A stretch of DNA of 64,000 nucleotides. It comes from Marthasterias glacialis. Taxonomy: Eukaryota; Echinodermata; Asteroidea; Forcipulatida; Asteriidae. The stretch covers positions 1,059,001-1,123,000 of the forward strand of contig OU452219.1 in assembly GCA_911728455.2 (NCBI GenBank), written 5' to 3'. The position numbers and the translations under genes are program-made. Shown here one piece after another: positions 23,748 to 36,377 of this stretch (position 1 is its first letter; every line of letters begins with the position of its first letter). Under the pieces are notes generated by a model. That model saw only the letters and a program-made list of their open reading frames with translations, ran no database searches and had not been told where the DNA came from.

Positions 23748-23773
23748 GTAACCACCATAGCTACTACGTTGTG
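23748..23773 (+). promoter_or_regulatory. PSE-like element, U5 copy 3
   Basis: The 26-bp block matches that of copy 1 and lies 39 bp before the RNA start at 23813. Confidence 0.7.
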
Positions 23774-23812
23774 TTACTTGTAACACATTCTCCGCGAATA
23801 CTTTGTTACATT

Positions 23813-23930
23813 ATCCTCAGGCTTTTCTGCAAAGCGAATAAATCTTTCGCCTTTTACTAAAGATTTCCGTGCAGAGGACCAATAATGAGTGTCTGAACAA
23901 TTTTTCACAGGCTTGACGGAAGTCGAGCCT
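23813..23930 (+). ncRNA. RNU5: U5 spliceosomal snRNA, copy 3
   Basis: It has the canonical loop I CGCCTTTTACTAAAG, Sm site AATTTTTC and 3' hairpin. In the hairpin one base change (GTTGAGCCT to GTCGAGCCT) turns a G-U pair into G-C, so the stem is kept. The lower stem uses TTCTGCA with TGCAGAG, one wobble pair. It looks functional. Confidence 0.92.
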
Positions 23931-24560
23931 AATATCAAGCACAAAGATAGAACTAAATGAACTTTTCGATGTGGTCAATCAACACGCTGGACAGCTTTGA
24001 AAAGGGGCTCTACCGCGCACCCCAGGCAAAGTGGTGTCCCCATCATTTTGCCCCTAAAATGTTACCCTAGATATGCCATGCCACTGAATGGTGTATAATA
24101 TACGGTAATTTCTGGAAATTAAATGTCAATTTTAATCTTAAAGCTTACTTTGGATATGGGATGAAGTACTGGCACGAAATCATCACAGGAAATGCTTTGG
24201 TGCGAACATCGTCACTTTCGAGAAAGTTGTGCCCAACCAGACTTTCGATTAAAATGAATAAATCAGTTATTTGCATCATCTTAGTTTCCTATCCTTCGCA
24301 CCATGCCAAGCTTCAAACATCACTTGTCACTTGCGTAATATTAATATTTCAAAAGTTTGGTTGAACATCATGGAAACAGGTGTCGGGCAGGTTAATTAAA
24401 TACCACCTACCCTGTCCGGCTTCAGGCTTCCAAACTGGCGTGAGCCCAAAGACAAATATAATGTGTTTAAACAATTTTCTACACACGGGACGGATATTTA
24501 AAAGCCTAATCAAACTCAAACATAGAATTTTATTTTTTTAAATTGTATAATTGTATACAG

Positions 24561-25270
24561 CAAATCCTTTATCTATGATAACACCAACTCAGGGTCTGTG
24601 TCTACGAGGGTTAGTGGTGTTGGAGTAGTACGGAAAATGTGCAACCTTTGTAAACTATATAGGATATTCTCAGGAACACGCGCAAATGGGTATCATTGTA
24701 AAGCTTTTCATTTATTTTTAATAAATGGATGTTAAAAGTTAGATCTTTTAATTTGTCTGAAGCAAGGCTGAAAATGTTCACATTGTGCGAATCTCATTAA
24801 AGGAGTGGTCAAAACGGGTTTAACTTTATAAAAATGGTTTTATATGGCGTGTGTCTGTAAAATAAATGACGACTTCTACCACTTATATCCTCTGATTATG
24901 CCATTTACAGTATTATACTAAATTTCTTAATCGAAGGCACTTCAATTGAAGACCCGTATATTTACAAAACAATGTTCAAGTCTTCAAAGATTCGTCAATT
25001 TGTAGAGGAACACGCAGTTCATATCTTAGGATACAGTACCAAATTAATTTTCTTCTTATTTAAAATAGTCCGGTCAGCATGATTATTAGTGCAATATGGA
25101 CTGTGTGTTCTTGCTGAAGTTACCTTGGACCAGATAAAGTTTCTAATTTTTCGAGGAATACTAAACACTGACATTGGGTTCCAGGTGTTGTTCAATAGGT
25201 CCACGTTGACAACTTACTGTGGTCTTTTGAGGCAGCACAAGATAGCGCCATATTCGGGTGATGGATGGGT
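24561..25270. other. Intergenic DNA
   Basis: No gene or repeat is recognised. The block separates the plus-strand U5 cluster from a GC-richer island at 25.27-25.80 kb. Confidence 0.45.
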
Positions 25271-25273
25271 CTG

Positions 25274-25792
25274 TTACATGTCACGTGATGTCTTTCTCCA
25301 GTTCTCAGAAGGGGTCGGGGACGAACTTGCTATTGACATCTCCGAGAAGTACAGACTGAATCCTGGCTGGGTTCGGGGTAGATCCGGGAGCCTCAACGGC
25401 TGGCAACGGCACGAACATAATCCTCTGGTACCCGCGTCCTCCGACATTTTACGGCAGGGACATGAGGCTTGGTGACCGCTCAGCGCGGTTTCCCTCGAGA
25501 TTTCTCTCTGATATGTTCTCTTTCTGCTGTCGACGGGTGCCCCGTACAAGAATAAAGACGTAGCTGCGTGGTCTCGAGGGTCTGGATCATCGGGAAACAT
25601 CGTACCTGTAGATTGACGGATAGACCGGAGCGTACAGCGGAGGATCCGTTGGCGATTCTCGGCGCGCAAGACCAGGAGTCTCCGTTGTGTCTCAAGAATG
25701 TCCAGCCTTTCACGGAGCCGTGCTGACTCGGAATCATTAATACGGAGTGCTTTCTGCACTCGACTGGAATACACGTTGGGTTTCTCAATCAT
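25274..25792 (-). CDS. Hypothetical 172-residue protein, single reading frame
   Basis: An uninterrupted minus-strand frame starts MIEKPNVYSSRVQKALRIND and ends at a stop at 25274. I do not recognise a family. Residues about 20-60 are rich in Arg, Leu and Glu (SARLRERLDILETQRRLLVL) and look like an amphipathic or coiled-coil helix. The second half has a Cys cluster (CPCRK, CSCRC). No signal peptide or membrane segment is seen. The region is clearly more GC-rich than its surroundings. Against it, another minus frame and a plus frame are also open for 100-130 codons, so part of the openness may come from base composition. It could be an exon or a retrocopy. Confidence 0.4.
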   Translation of the reverse strand: MIEKPNVYSSRVQKALRINDSESARLRERLDILETQRRLLVLRAENRQRILRCTLRSIRQSTGTMFPDDPDPRDHAATSLFLYGAPVDSRKRTYQREISRETALSGHQASCPCRKMSEDAGTRGLCSCRCQPLRLPDLPRTQPGFSLYFSEMSIASSSPTPSENWRKTSRDM

Positions 25793-25799
25793 GTTTCAT

Positions 25800-28340
25800 G
25801 GGTTACGTCATGCTCTGGGAACTACTGATGTGAACACTCGACGTTTCGACTTATGGTGTAACGAGTGACACAGAAGATGCAAGACACAACTCGCACTGTA
25901 TCTCTTTAACAAAAATGACTTGTATACTAGTCTTGAAATATCTAAATGGATGGCTTGCTAAAATGTCTTCTCTCTTGGAAGAAGTCCAAGTCGGCTTTGC
26001 GGACCTGCCGTCTATGACGATGTCTTCAATCGGTGGATATACCGTAATACAGCATAAACAACACAACAAAATAATGATCAATACTCTGTCTGTAAAAGTC
26101 AGTGGAACGCAATGAAAGTTCAACTCCTACCAGTTTGAAAACAATTGTATCGCTCTAAATCTCATGCAGTAAGTAGGCCTATGGAGGATCATGAAAATTG
26201 GGCAAACAAGCATTGTCCAACTTAAAAAAAACTTTTGTTTGAGTTAGTTACATTTTGGCGCTACAATGTGGTCTGAACAACACAGAAACACTTCTCTTTG
26301 CTATGTTAATTGAAACCACTGCAAAGAGAACTTTCAAATCAATTTGTTGCTCTTGGTGTCACCGTGTCGGTCAGCAACCGTGGTAGGCCTATCCGTTGTA
26401 GGCAACCCATCAGGAACGCAGTGAACCACGGCTTAATGCGCTCTTATTTCTTAGCCATTGATACCCCCCTTTTAAGATTCTGTAAACCATTGTTAATATA
26501 CTTCTTATAAATTATTCTTTTTCAAAAAATGTTCACACCAGCAGAGTAATTGTCAAAGGTTAAATTGTTTTTTGGCGAATCACCCCAACCCCGTCTTCTT
26601 GAAAATTAGGGTGAACGACCAACCGGGTACATGGGTCGCCAGCCCTACAAATAATAGTTGTACAGAAACAACTAATTTGATGTTAATTTCCGGTCTTTCT
26701 CTGTACACCTATGGGTGGTTACTTGCTAGTTTATTGTCACTAAATTTACCGTAAAAAGTTTCTTGCGCAAAGCTGATGCAAGTAACTGATTCATTCATTG
26801 GGGGTTTCGGCCACCCGCTGAAACCACACTTGTTTTTGTCGAGATGTAATGTTGAGGGAAACTGCATCCGTTTGAGTTATTCGAACAGTCTCAATGCTTC
26901 AACACGAAACTTGCGCGCAGCTGATCTTAGGAACTACAGTCTTAAAAAACACTAACAATACATCAAATAAAAGCTTATGGTATAACTTAGTTCATAAACA
27001 ACATGACGTCACCATTGCATCACTGTTACCTGTTTTACAGACGTGTTTAAAATCCAGGCTAACCGATTTTGCAATGTGGACATCTGAAAACAACGATGAA
27101 CTTGTATAGCGGCCTTTTGTGAGGGCTACATAGTTCTCACTCGAACTGGCTCGAGTGCCAATGCCGGTGTGGAAGGAGATTTCTGTCCTGCAAGAGATTC
27201 TGTCCGGGCTTACGGCGAATTGTGTACTAACTCCTTCTGATAGCGTCCTTTTTTGAATAAACTCCTTCAGCCCACGTTAATTTACCGTATGGTGGACACA
27301 TTACCCTAGGACAGAAAACCCTATGACACCGGCAAAACATATTTTCCCGCGGCAGCCCCAAATCCTCGCTTACGGTAACAAAACTTGAAAATTGTAGCTC
27401 ATGACAGGACCTTCCTTGACAGCTAGTATTACAACACGAGAAGGAGACAAATTTGCTTTATTTATATTTTGGTAAGTAAATTATAGTTATAATGAAATAT
27501 GAGTACTTTCCAAAAACGAGCTCTTTTGTAAACCAAAGTTAATTTTCTTTCATCATGATGATGCTAAAATTACTGATGTCTTTAGCAATAAAACAATAGG
27601 CCTAAGAGCAAGGATTCCAGGTAAAGCTTTCACAAATTATAATGTTCATTTTAACTCGCTCATTAAATAAATAATCGCCATAGAATTTACCGGTAACAGT
27701 TAATGAGAGCAAGAATGTTCCCTTGTGAGTTATTACTTAATCTGCTATTCAATGACAATGTTAATGAAAAGGACGAAACTTTACGTAAACAGTCATTTTT
27801 ATGAATCTTATTTAAACTACGATTCTGTTAATTTACTTCAATGATCTTGCAAACTATCCTCACCTCTTTTCAGCAGCCTCGGGCGGTGCAGGGACCAGAG
27901 GGTTAAATCCACAATCCTAAAAAGAAATTAAATCTAAACGGTGCTTCTTTTGCGAGTGTATTTTTTACTCTGTTTTTCTCCTCCAAAACCTTGACTTATT
28001 GCTGCAAATATTCATTTGGCATGACATATTGCTTAATGCATGCGGACAACATTTATAATTGACCAAAAAACGGAATCCGCACTCTGATATGACGCAACAT
28101 GTAGGGCCTACATGAAATAAACCTTTTAACCCAGGTGTCAACCACGTGCTGATAAAATCCAGCAGGTCCTACCAAATATGGCCATAACTTTTTTCAATGG
28201 GCCAAAAAAGCCAAGATTCCAAGTAAACCCCACCCCTGATATACCCCATAAACCTGTAAACTTTCATCGGCCAGACCCTAACCACTGCAGAGTAAGGAGT
28301 GTTGAAAGACAGCAGCCACCTGTCTCAGTGCAGTAATTGA
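25800..28340. other. Intergenic DNA
   Basis: Only short open stretches of 60-90 codons occur, without splice or family support. I see no RNA gene. Confidence 0.45.
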
Positions 28341-28345
28341 TTGAC

Positions 28346-28375
28346 CCCTGTGCCAAGAATTCCCTTGGCACAGGG
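28346..28375. repeat. Perfect 12-bp hairpin with 6-base loop
   Basis: CCCTGTGCCAAG and CTTGGCACAGGG are exact inverted repeats around AATTCC. There is no T-run after it and no gene end nearby. Confidence 0.8.
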
Positions 28376-29500
28376 CGGTATGCACTTAGTGAAAACAACT
28401 TGCGCCGCACACTGATCGTAAATAACACAAGTCTAAGTCTTGACTGGCACTCCAATTCACCCACATGGTCATTTAGTGTAGCTTTGGGCTTGCATAGGGG
28501 GTTATTGACCTAAAAGACAGGGTGCTGATAAAAAATCAGCTTGTGGATCCAACTCGAAAAATGTTCATTGTGGAGAACCTGAGGGTTAATGTTTCATCTA
28601 AATCCGTCATCGGAGTCACGAGAAAATATTATTAGGAGAAAAAGTTTGATCAATTATTATGTTTTCACTGCTTCAAACATCGGGTTTTGGACCCGCGAGA
28701 TTAAAACTAATTATTTTACTAAATTTCTCAAATACTCTTACAACATTTCAAGCAAAGATGTTTAGAGGGAAGTTCTCCACCATGTCCATTTTTATACCAT
28801 GTAAGTAACGTGCATGTCTGTGAGACTATTTTACATTTTCAATCTTAACAATCTTCTGCACACCCTTTAAGGTGTTTGTTTTAAGATTTAAATGATTTTG
28901 TTACCAAAATTGTCAATCTTCTGTTTTGTTTGTACCCTTTACATGCTTCCCATAAACTTTACCCAGTCGCTAAATTCCCATGTGAACATTCAAAAATATT
29001 CTATACAAAATACAATATTATTATTATGAGCTCACCTGACTAGGTGAAGTAAATAAAAAGTCAAAGGATCAATCTACTCCAAAATGTCCGCCGTTTGCAG
29101 CTCTTTCATCTACACGTCCATTGACGTTGGTACGGTTAAACTGATGACAAAAAGTCATTGTTAAATCAACACAAACATAATGAGGTATTCCTTTTCAAGC
29201 AGAGTAACTAATGGATCAATAAAATTGTGTCTGTTTCGATAACTACTGTGTATGATATATTAATCACCATGACGCCACTCTTTTGTAATCATTTGTCATG
29301 TCCATTTTTTAGTAATCATTTAAAAAGATGAGCCCTCCAGATGTTTGTTAGTTAATGTTAATGTTAAGTGGTACCTCTGTAAAAAAAAAAAAAAAAAAAC
29401 TAATCCGCAGGACGTGTCCACACCTAATTATAGGGACAACTAACATGTACCAAGTTGAAGCTACACATATAAACTGTCGGTAAGAGATCAAAAGATAACC
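28376..29500. other. Intergenic DNA
   Basis: Nothing recognised apart from a poly-A run at about 29382-29399. Confidence 0.45.
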
Positions 29501-30029
29501 TTATACTACAGCCCATTCACTCGACAGATGGTTCCATTTAATCTGCCCGACACTTGTTTCTATTATGTTCAATCAAACTTTTGCAACATTAATACTATGA
29601 ATTAAATCATACACCATTGTATACAAACACTTTGCATTAATAATTCGGTGCTTTACACTGACTCGTGCGGGAAAACATTTACAGGCATCACGGGTGAGAT
29701 TGGAACCCACGCCCTTCGGCATTCAAAATCTTGCCACGGTCGCCAGAGTGAATAAACCCAACGTTATAAAGAAAGACAGTCCGGGCACAAAAGCGAAAAC
29801 AGATATCCTTGCCTCTTGATAATCAAATCACGAAACTCATTTAGTTCTATTTCGGGTGAAATTCGAACCCACGACCCTCCGCATTCAAAATCTGGCCGCG
29901 GTTGCCAGAGTGAATAAACGTGAAAGAAAGACAGTCCTGGCACCCCCGCCAAAATAAGCAAGGTATCTTTGATTAATGGTTAAAAAAATAATAAAAAATA
30001 CGTTTAGCTCTATCTTTGTGTTTGAAATG

Positions 30030-30147
30030 AGGCTCAACTTCCGTCAAGCCTGTGAAAAATTGTTTAGACACTCATTATCGGTCTTCTGCACGGAAATCTT
30101 TAGTAAAAGGCGAAAGATTTATTCGCTTTGCAGAAAAGCCTGAGAAT
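30030..30147 (-). ncRNA. RNU5: U5 spliceosomal snRNA, copy 4
   Basis: On the minus strand it has loop I CGCCTTTTACTAAAG, Sm site AATTTTTC and the 3' hairpin. The lower stem reads TTCTGCA with TGCAGAA, where copy 1 has CTCTGCA with TGCAGAG. Both sides have changed while pairing is kept, a compensatory change that argues for past or present function. The 5' end is ATTCTC where most copies have ATCCTC. Confidence 0.9.
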
Positions 30148-30186
30148 AACATTACCAAGCAATCGCGGAGAAGGTGCTTAAAATAA

Positions 30187-30212
30187 CACAACGTAGTAGC
30201 TATGGTGGTTAC
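30187..30212 (-). promoter_or_regulatory. PSE-like element, U5 copy 4
   Basis: The conserved 26-bp block is unchanged at its core and sits 39 bp upstream of the U5 start. Confidence 0.7.
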
Positions 30213-30299
30213 GCCCAAAACGTATGTTACACGATTATGAATACCTCTGGTTCAGAGGATCGGGTTATTGTTCAAACGAGACGAAACCTCTGCCTATAG

Positions 30300-32660
30300 G
30301 AATGCGTACAAAAATGCTGAGTGCATCTTTACCGTTTTCTCGCAAATGAAACAACAAAATGAGTTGACATTTTTACAGGTTGGTTTAATTACAAATATCT
30401 TGATTTGTGCAAAGAATTGAAGCTTTACAAACAGTTTACCAAATGTTGAGCTGGGACTTCAACACCCAAAAGTTACGTAAAACCGGCTTACCCTGTTTTA
30501 AAGTTGTTACCAGAGGGCGCTGTTTAATAATGTAATGACGTTATCAGTTTTTAAATTACAAAGCAAAGGGTCAATTATCATTTCACACACTGAAACCATG
30601 TCAAATGCTCACTTTATATGGACCGATATGCTGAAATAAGGCATTTTAATAATTTTTCTTGCACCGAAGACAAGGTCAGATTGGAGTTATTTCCGTGTGA
30701 GATTTATTTAGTTTTCAAAGAACTTTCCTATGATGCTATCGAGAAAAAACTGAACAAGAGGTGTCCGGCTGAAGTCCGAAACCCTACAAAAAACAAAACA
30801 AAACAAAACACAGGTGTTGGTTACCCGAACCCCGTCCATAGAATTAGAAGAAACATATCTGATTGTCCGGAAATAAATTTCTTCATTTGGGCCTGCTTCT
30901 CTCTGGAATAAATTAATATAAGCCATTCGGAAATGAGATTTTTTTTTTCCAACTAGTTCATCCCATACATTCCTTGGGCTGGGCGTTACTTCAGAATGTC
31001 ACCTCATAGTAACAAGATCTTCATTGTTATGCAAACAAGGAGTTTTGCGCTCGTTTCGAACTAAGCGTACTCATTGAAGCGAATATCGCACATGGCATTC
31101 ATTGGACTGGCAGACTGGAGGAAAGCATGAACGTATCTCTCGGTTCTGGTGTGGGATTTGGACCTTGCATTTTCGGACGAATTTCTACTGTTAAATTCAT
31201 CAAAATTTGTACCATGGCCAAGCATGTGCATCCAGAAATATTGGCCAAGATTTGAAGTAGGTCTACAAGTACTTAAGAAGTATAGACCATGTACGTTTTT
31301 GTCACTGGCCAGAAAGTCATTTACTGAAAACTGCAGTATACTCAAAACAAAAATTCACTGTTGAGCCCTTTAGTACATATCGTGAGTTCCTCGAAGTTCT
31401 CTAGTTCCGACTACAGACTTTACAAGCAAATTTTGAACTTCGGTGTTGAGCTTGCGAGTGGCTGGAGAGAGCTCCGGTGAATTGCTGTAGACTGCAGAGT
31501 ACAACTTCACGACTAAAGCCGACCACATCGTTCCAACTTGTTGAGGTAAGACTTGTGAGCAAATTTAGGCTGAAATTATTGGAAAAGTTTCCATATCCGA
31601 CTGCCACCTTCTGAGGGATTTTTTTTTTTTGATTTTTTAATGGATGTTGGGCGTTATTTCCATTTTAAAAATATTCCTCTCGAGAAATTGGTAGCTAAAA
31701 CGCTAAACATTGACGTTAAAAAAGAAAATTCAAGCGGACATTTCATCTCGCGGCCGGCATTTTGGGGCATTCATGGCTAAAGGAACTAAAATGACGTTTA
31801 GTGAGTAGCGTTGTCAAGCCAAACGTAGACGTGAAAATGGCTTATGTTTCTTGATTTCGACACTTTGTAATAGTTCAAAGTGCCTATTACTCTCTGTATA
31901 CATTCTGTCCCTTTCTCGACAAATAAGGATATAATCTTACCTAATTAAGGGAGACAAATCAGCCGGATACGGCATTTTAGCCAAATTGTTTTCCCGGTGT
32001 GCACTAAACTACATTTTAAATTAATACTAACTAATACACAATAAAAAAGGAACTTTAAAAAAAGTAATATTGAATAACATAATTATAATAAAAATTAAAG
32101 CAAATCAAAAAATTTCATAGCTGATTAAAAAGAACAAATACTAAATTACCTAATATAAATTGAGTTAAAAAGATGAATAGCATTGGGTAAAAAAGAAAGT
32201 CTGAACCAGTTTGGACGAGTTTAAAGAGAAGGATACCTAATTCCTGGTGGGAGAATCATGGGAATGTGAATAAAAGAGTGAATGGGGATGAAGTTGGGTT
32301 ATAACTGTTAATTTAGTAACAGTGGTTGTCCACAATTTCATATATGTGTTTCACTTAAAAACCTACCTTGCAGGCAACCTTGGTGATACAATCAATTTTC
32401 TTCTGATTTTTCATGGTTAGATTGATACCAAACAATACTACACCTAAAAAGTAATTACAGACTGAATATTTTTGGTAAAACAAATGTAAAATTGAATCAC
32501 AAACTTGAAATACTTTAATTTCCTGAGAAAATCAGCCCTCTGGTTTGTCTTGGCGCCCTTTTCTGAGTATTTTGGTTTCAATTCAGCTTTAGTTGTCTAG
32601 GATTGTCCCAAGATTGTTCCAAACTTACTCCCTTTGCACTTGAACTGTACTTATTGATGT
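30300..32660. other. Mostly unannotated intergenic DNA
   Basis: A slightly GC-richer stretch at 31060-31610 ends in a good donor-like TTGAG/GTAAGA at 31545. That could be a 5' untranslated exon of the candidate gene downstream, but nothing else supports it. 31620-32660 is AT-rich with no recognised content. Confidence 0.35.
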
Positions 32661-32666
32661 TTTTAG

Positions 32667-32842
32667 GGGTTGTTTCTCAAGTTGGAGACAGGGAACGACG
32701 ACTTATTCTGATGCATGCGGTAGACCAAGACGGGGAACGACTTGAGGCAGACCCAGCAGCCAGCAGCGAGCTCCCGTCCAGCCAAGCTTCGAGAGGCAGT
32801 GACGGGACTGACTCTGAAGATGGGATGTTGAAGATCTATGTG
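32667..32842 (+). CDS. Candidate internal or first coding exon, unknown protein
   Basis: The frame after a TTTTTAG acceptor reads VVSQVGDRERRLILMHAVDQ, then an acidic and Ser-rich stretch (SELPSSQASRGSDGTDSEDG), then MLKIYV before a GTATGT donor. The composition is protein-like and richer in GC than its flanks. A start at the internal Met-His is possible. I recognise no domain. It ends in phase 0, which does not fit directly onto the candidate exon at 35092, so at least one exon would be missing. Confidence 0.35.
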
Positions 32843-34700
32843 GTATGTGTGTGTGTTTTTGCTTTGGATCTGGACGTTCATTGGAGTCGTCAACGGATTA
32901 AGGTAAGGAGAACTGCCGAATTCGATCTCCACTTTTTAAGTTCGCTTGTGCGATTTACTTCTTTGATATGTTGGACTTTATTTCCTTTTTTATTTATTCA
33001 TTTTTTAAATCTCTTGAGCAACTTTTATAGATGAGAAAAGAATTCACTATATTTTCCGCTTAAAAAAACATCAGATAATTGTGTTGTGTTGGCAATGGGA
33101 AACAATAAAAACCGTTGGTTCTTTTCAGAACCACACCAACTCATTAGAGGGATAATTACATGGTATCTCCACAAATTTTACTACATTAAAAACTCACAAA
33201 AACAAATACTTTATGATAATTTAAAACCACAATGACAATAAAACAGAAGTATATACTGTAATAATTTACTGGCAGTAGCAACGTTAATTATTGAACTTTC
33301 TATGAAAAAGGAGAAAAAAAGTAGATTATTGTGGAGGTCGGATAACGCAAGTTGGCATTCAAGATAAAGACAAGAGAGTGAAGACCGAAAGGAGGGTAAA
33401 TATAAGATCTAACCCGTTCTCTTGCAGAGTCCCTCCCCTTCTGTAAACCCCTCCCCCTCCAAACGATGTTCGACGACCTTGTTGATGTTGTCCTTGCTTG
33501 TTTATTTCAAGGTGACTTCACACTGTCTTGGCATTTCCTGATTTGCATATTGGTCAAAGCCAATGATGCTTTTTAATTAGGAGACTAGTCTTAACTGGAA
33601 AATTCTGTCCGGGTTGATACTTCAAGTCGTCAGTTGTCATGTTTATTTATAATTGTCATGATTTTATATTTCAAATAGCGTAATGTTTATAAAGGAAGAG
33701 TACACAATCCGACTACAACTTCGTTCATAATAATTTTTAATAAATCCTCTAAAAAGATGAGTAATTGATAAATAAATTTTAAAAAAATTAAAAAAGTAGA
33801 TTTTACACTTTCCTCTCCGCTGCTTCGCTTTTACTGTTGGCAAAAAACATGACCACAAGTGTTTTAGAAGTAATCTAAGAAACATGACGTGCAGTCAAAT
33901 ATTACAGTCCAATCACCATTCATCTGATGATTAATGTTTGATTTAGGAGTTTTAAATAGACAATTTAGACAAGCTAAATGAATATTTACATACTCCTAAT
34001 ATCAGCATTACATCAGTTTTTAAGTCTGAAAAAGATAATAATAATAAGACAATAAATAAACAACACTGTACCCCTAGCTCGTTTAGATCAAAGTTCGAAT
34101 AAAAGAAAAAAATGTGGGAAAATAAAACTTGTAGAAAACACAAGTTTTTTAAAGTTGAATAGTCCCGAAATGCAAATCCATTATATTAAAGCTCAAAGGC
34201 CGGCGCTCATTACAAAAACATTCCCTAAACCTCTTATTTGTGAGCGCTGCGAAAAACAAAAAAGGATAAGACAAACAGAAAAAAAAAGAAAACTAAAGAT
34301 GACAAGAGAGAAGAAAGGAGGAGAAAAAGAGCAGATCATCCATGGAGGAAAGACGTCAGTGATGCCTAGGTATGTATGAATGGTAAGACGGTATAGGTCT
34401 AGAGTAGTCAAAGTGTTGGCCTAGAGATAAGACTAACTCTCTACTCTTTCAGCAGGTTTACTGGAAATAGGTAAAGTATAAGGTGTAACTGGTGTAGTAC
34501 TTAGTTTTGATTCTAAGACGCTCATTGCCATTTTTTGCACTGACACAATACAATACATGTACTTCCCTAAACTAAGGAAGGTAAAAACAAGTCCCTAAAT
34601 GAATAAAAGATAATAACGTCTTAAACCAAGACTAAGTACTACGCCATCGTCAGTTACAGCAGTTGAGAAGATGATGAATACTCTCTCCCTATGATGTCCC
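32843..34700. other. AT-rich DNA, no supported feature
   Basis: It holds short low-complexity Lys/Arg-rich frames near 34155-34379 that reflect A-rich sequence. No RNA or repeat recognised. Confidence 0.4.
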
Positions 34701-34706
34701 CAATGA

Positions 34707-35010
34707 GTCACCCGAGGTCAGCAAGGTCAATGAGGTCAGGTGTTTGCAGCAAAGGTTAAGTATCAGGTAGAGTATCAGGTAAAAGTAATGGGCAAGTGTG
34801 GAAGAATGACCTTTTCCCCCACACTTTCTAACCTTTCTTCCACAGGCTAAAATCTTTTTGTTTTCCACAGTTGTGTAATTGTGCCTTGAAACGCAGAAAT
34901 TGAAGTCAGCCGGGTCAATGAGGCCAGGTGTTTGCAGCAAAGGTTAAGTAACTGGTGAAGTATTAGGTAAAGTATGAGGGTGAGCGAAAAAGAAGACTAA
35001 CCTTTCCCTC
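34707..35010 (+). repeat. Direct duplication, about 195-bp period
   Basis: GGTCAATGAGGTCAGGTGTT at about 34727 recurs with small changes at about 34913. Both are followed by TGCAGCAAAGGTTAAGTA. Between and after them, TTTTTGTTTTCCACAGTT occurs twice. Confidence 0.75.
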
Positions 35011-35091
35011 CACAGCAATTAATCTTTCCCTCCAAAACAGCTTTCTAACCTTTTCCTCAACAGGATACAACCTTGTTTTTGTTTTCCACAG

Positions 35092-36377
35092 TTTTCCCCA
35101 AAGTAAAGTGGATGTTATGGCAAGCAATATTATTGTACACCGATGGCATCTCTGGGACTCCGTAGATGGCGCTGGTTTGGTTAAGTATTTGGGTTGTCTC
35201 AGGTAATGTGCATGGTGAATCTGACTTTGGCTAATTGATGTGACCCCAATATGCTAACCTTTCTAGATATTTTTTTTCTTCCAAAAATGCAGATCATGTT
35301 TTCTTCTTGACGATGATGACATAGTTTGAGTGCTGACATCTTCACTGAGCTGAGGTGATGTCAACCAGCAGGGACTGGGTCATCCAAGAGATTTGGTAAT
35401 GTATCGGTTTATAAAAGTTACAAGTAAAAGAAACTACCTACTGAATTGGACAACAACTTAATCAAGAAATTTGGAATATCATGAATAAATCTAAACATAA
35501 TTTTATCGAAAAACAAAACTGAAAAATGAGGGTTTTTTGAATCTCTCAAACAAATCTCTTAAGTAGTAAAGACGGTTGAAACCAGCAAGATACTACTTGA
35601 GATTCTACAACAGCAAGCATGAACGACCAGTCAACCATCGAGGAAAAACAACTGAAGAACCAGTTAACGTGCTTCGAGAAAATTGTGCTTGTACAACCCC
35701 CAAAATGCAATCCTTCCTGACAATAGTCTTTGGCTCTTATCACATATTGATAAATTTGTCTGGGACTATTAAATTTTCTCCTCAGTTCAGCCGTCTCTTG
35801 TGCAGTGGTGACTACAACCGGACCTGTTGGGACGAGCATTGATGGAGGATACAGGTGCACTGTGTCAACAACAAACCGCCTGGTAAGTTTGAAAACAATC
35901 ATTCTAAAGTTTTCCTTTGAAGAAAAGGTTCATCCCACAAATCTGGTGATGGATTTAATGTTTCAAAATTAGCACCTTGAAAGGTTTGAAAGCATAAAAT
36001 GGAAAGAGAGATTCCTTCCCATCCTCTTGTTTGCAATAACTACACCATATGCATGTACAACCAACTGGTGGAAAACTTCATTTCATTAAAATAAAGGACG
36101 TCAAGTTTTTTCAGAAACAGATTAAAAAACACACACAAAAAGAAGAAAAATATGGAATATTGTGTTGTGTGTGCATGTTCATTGAGTTCACGAACTGATT
36201 GGAACTGGAGAAGGATACATTTCTTGCACACGACAGCATTCAGACTTGACTGTTTCTAATCTCAGAACAACTGATACTTGTATCAAAAGAGTTTATCAAA
36301 ATTCATCTTTGAAAAACGTTTTTTTTTTACCGCAGATTGAGATGAAGACCTTTGAGATGATGTACACCCAACCTTGA
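35092..36377 (+). CDS. Candidate terminal exons of an unrecognised gene
   Basis: Three stretches have splice-like borders and matching phases: 35092-35202, 35786-35882 and 36336-36377. The first reads VDVMASNIIVHRWHLWDSVD and ends in phase 2. The second, after a strong TTTTCTCCTCAG acceptor, reads SAVSCAVVTTTGPVGTSIDG plus GYRCTVSTTNRL before GTAAGT. The third reads IEMKTFEMMYTQP and stops. Phase agreement across three pieces is suggestive but could be chance. No family is recognised, and a noncoding transcript is an alternative. Confidence 0.28.

Larger units (their letters stand above)
21180..24560 (+). repeat. U5 snRNA repeat cluster, plus-strand block
   Basis: Three diverged units of about 1.0-1.3 kb share the order: upstream block (GTGCACTGGGGTGTGGC), promoter block, U5 RNA, tRNA-like relic, and an AT-rich segment with GGGACGGATATTT. 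A fourth, partial unit after 24,350 keeps only the AT-rich end. The same units occur inverted from 29.5 to 47.7 kb. Confidence 0.8.
29500..30290 (-). repeat. U5 snRNA repeat unit, minus strand
   Basis: One unit in inverted orientation relative to the 21-24 kb cluster. It holds U5 copy 4 and two tRNA-like relics in a row (about 29690-29760 and 29855-29925) with B-box sequences GATTGGAACCCACG and GAAATTCGAACCCACG as read on the plus strand. Confidence 0.75.

Noticed and set aside
30618..30911. 97-codon plus-strand frame
   Set aside because: No recognisable domain, no splice evidence, and a poly-AAAC tract inside.
34155..34379. Lys/Arg-rich 74-codon protein
   Set aside because: Low-complexity A-rich sequence; open by composition.
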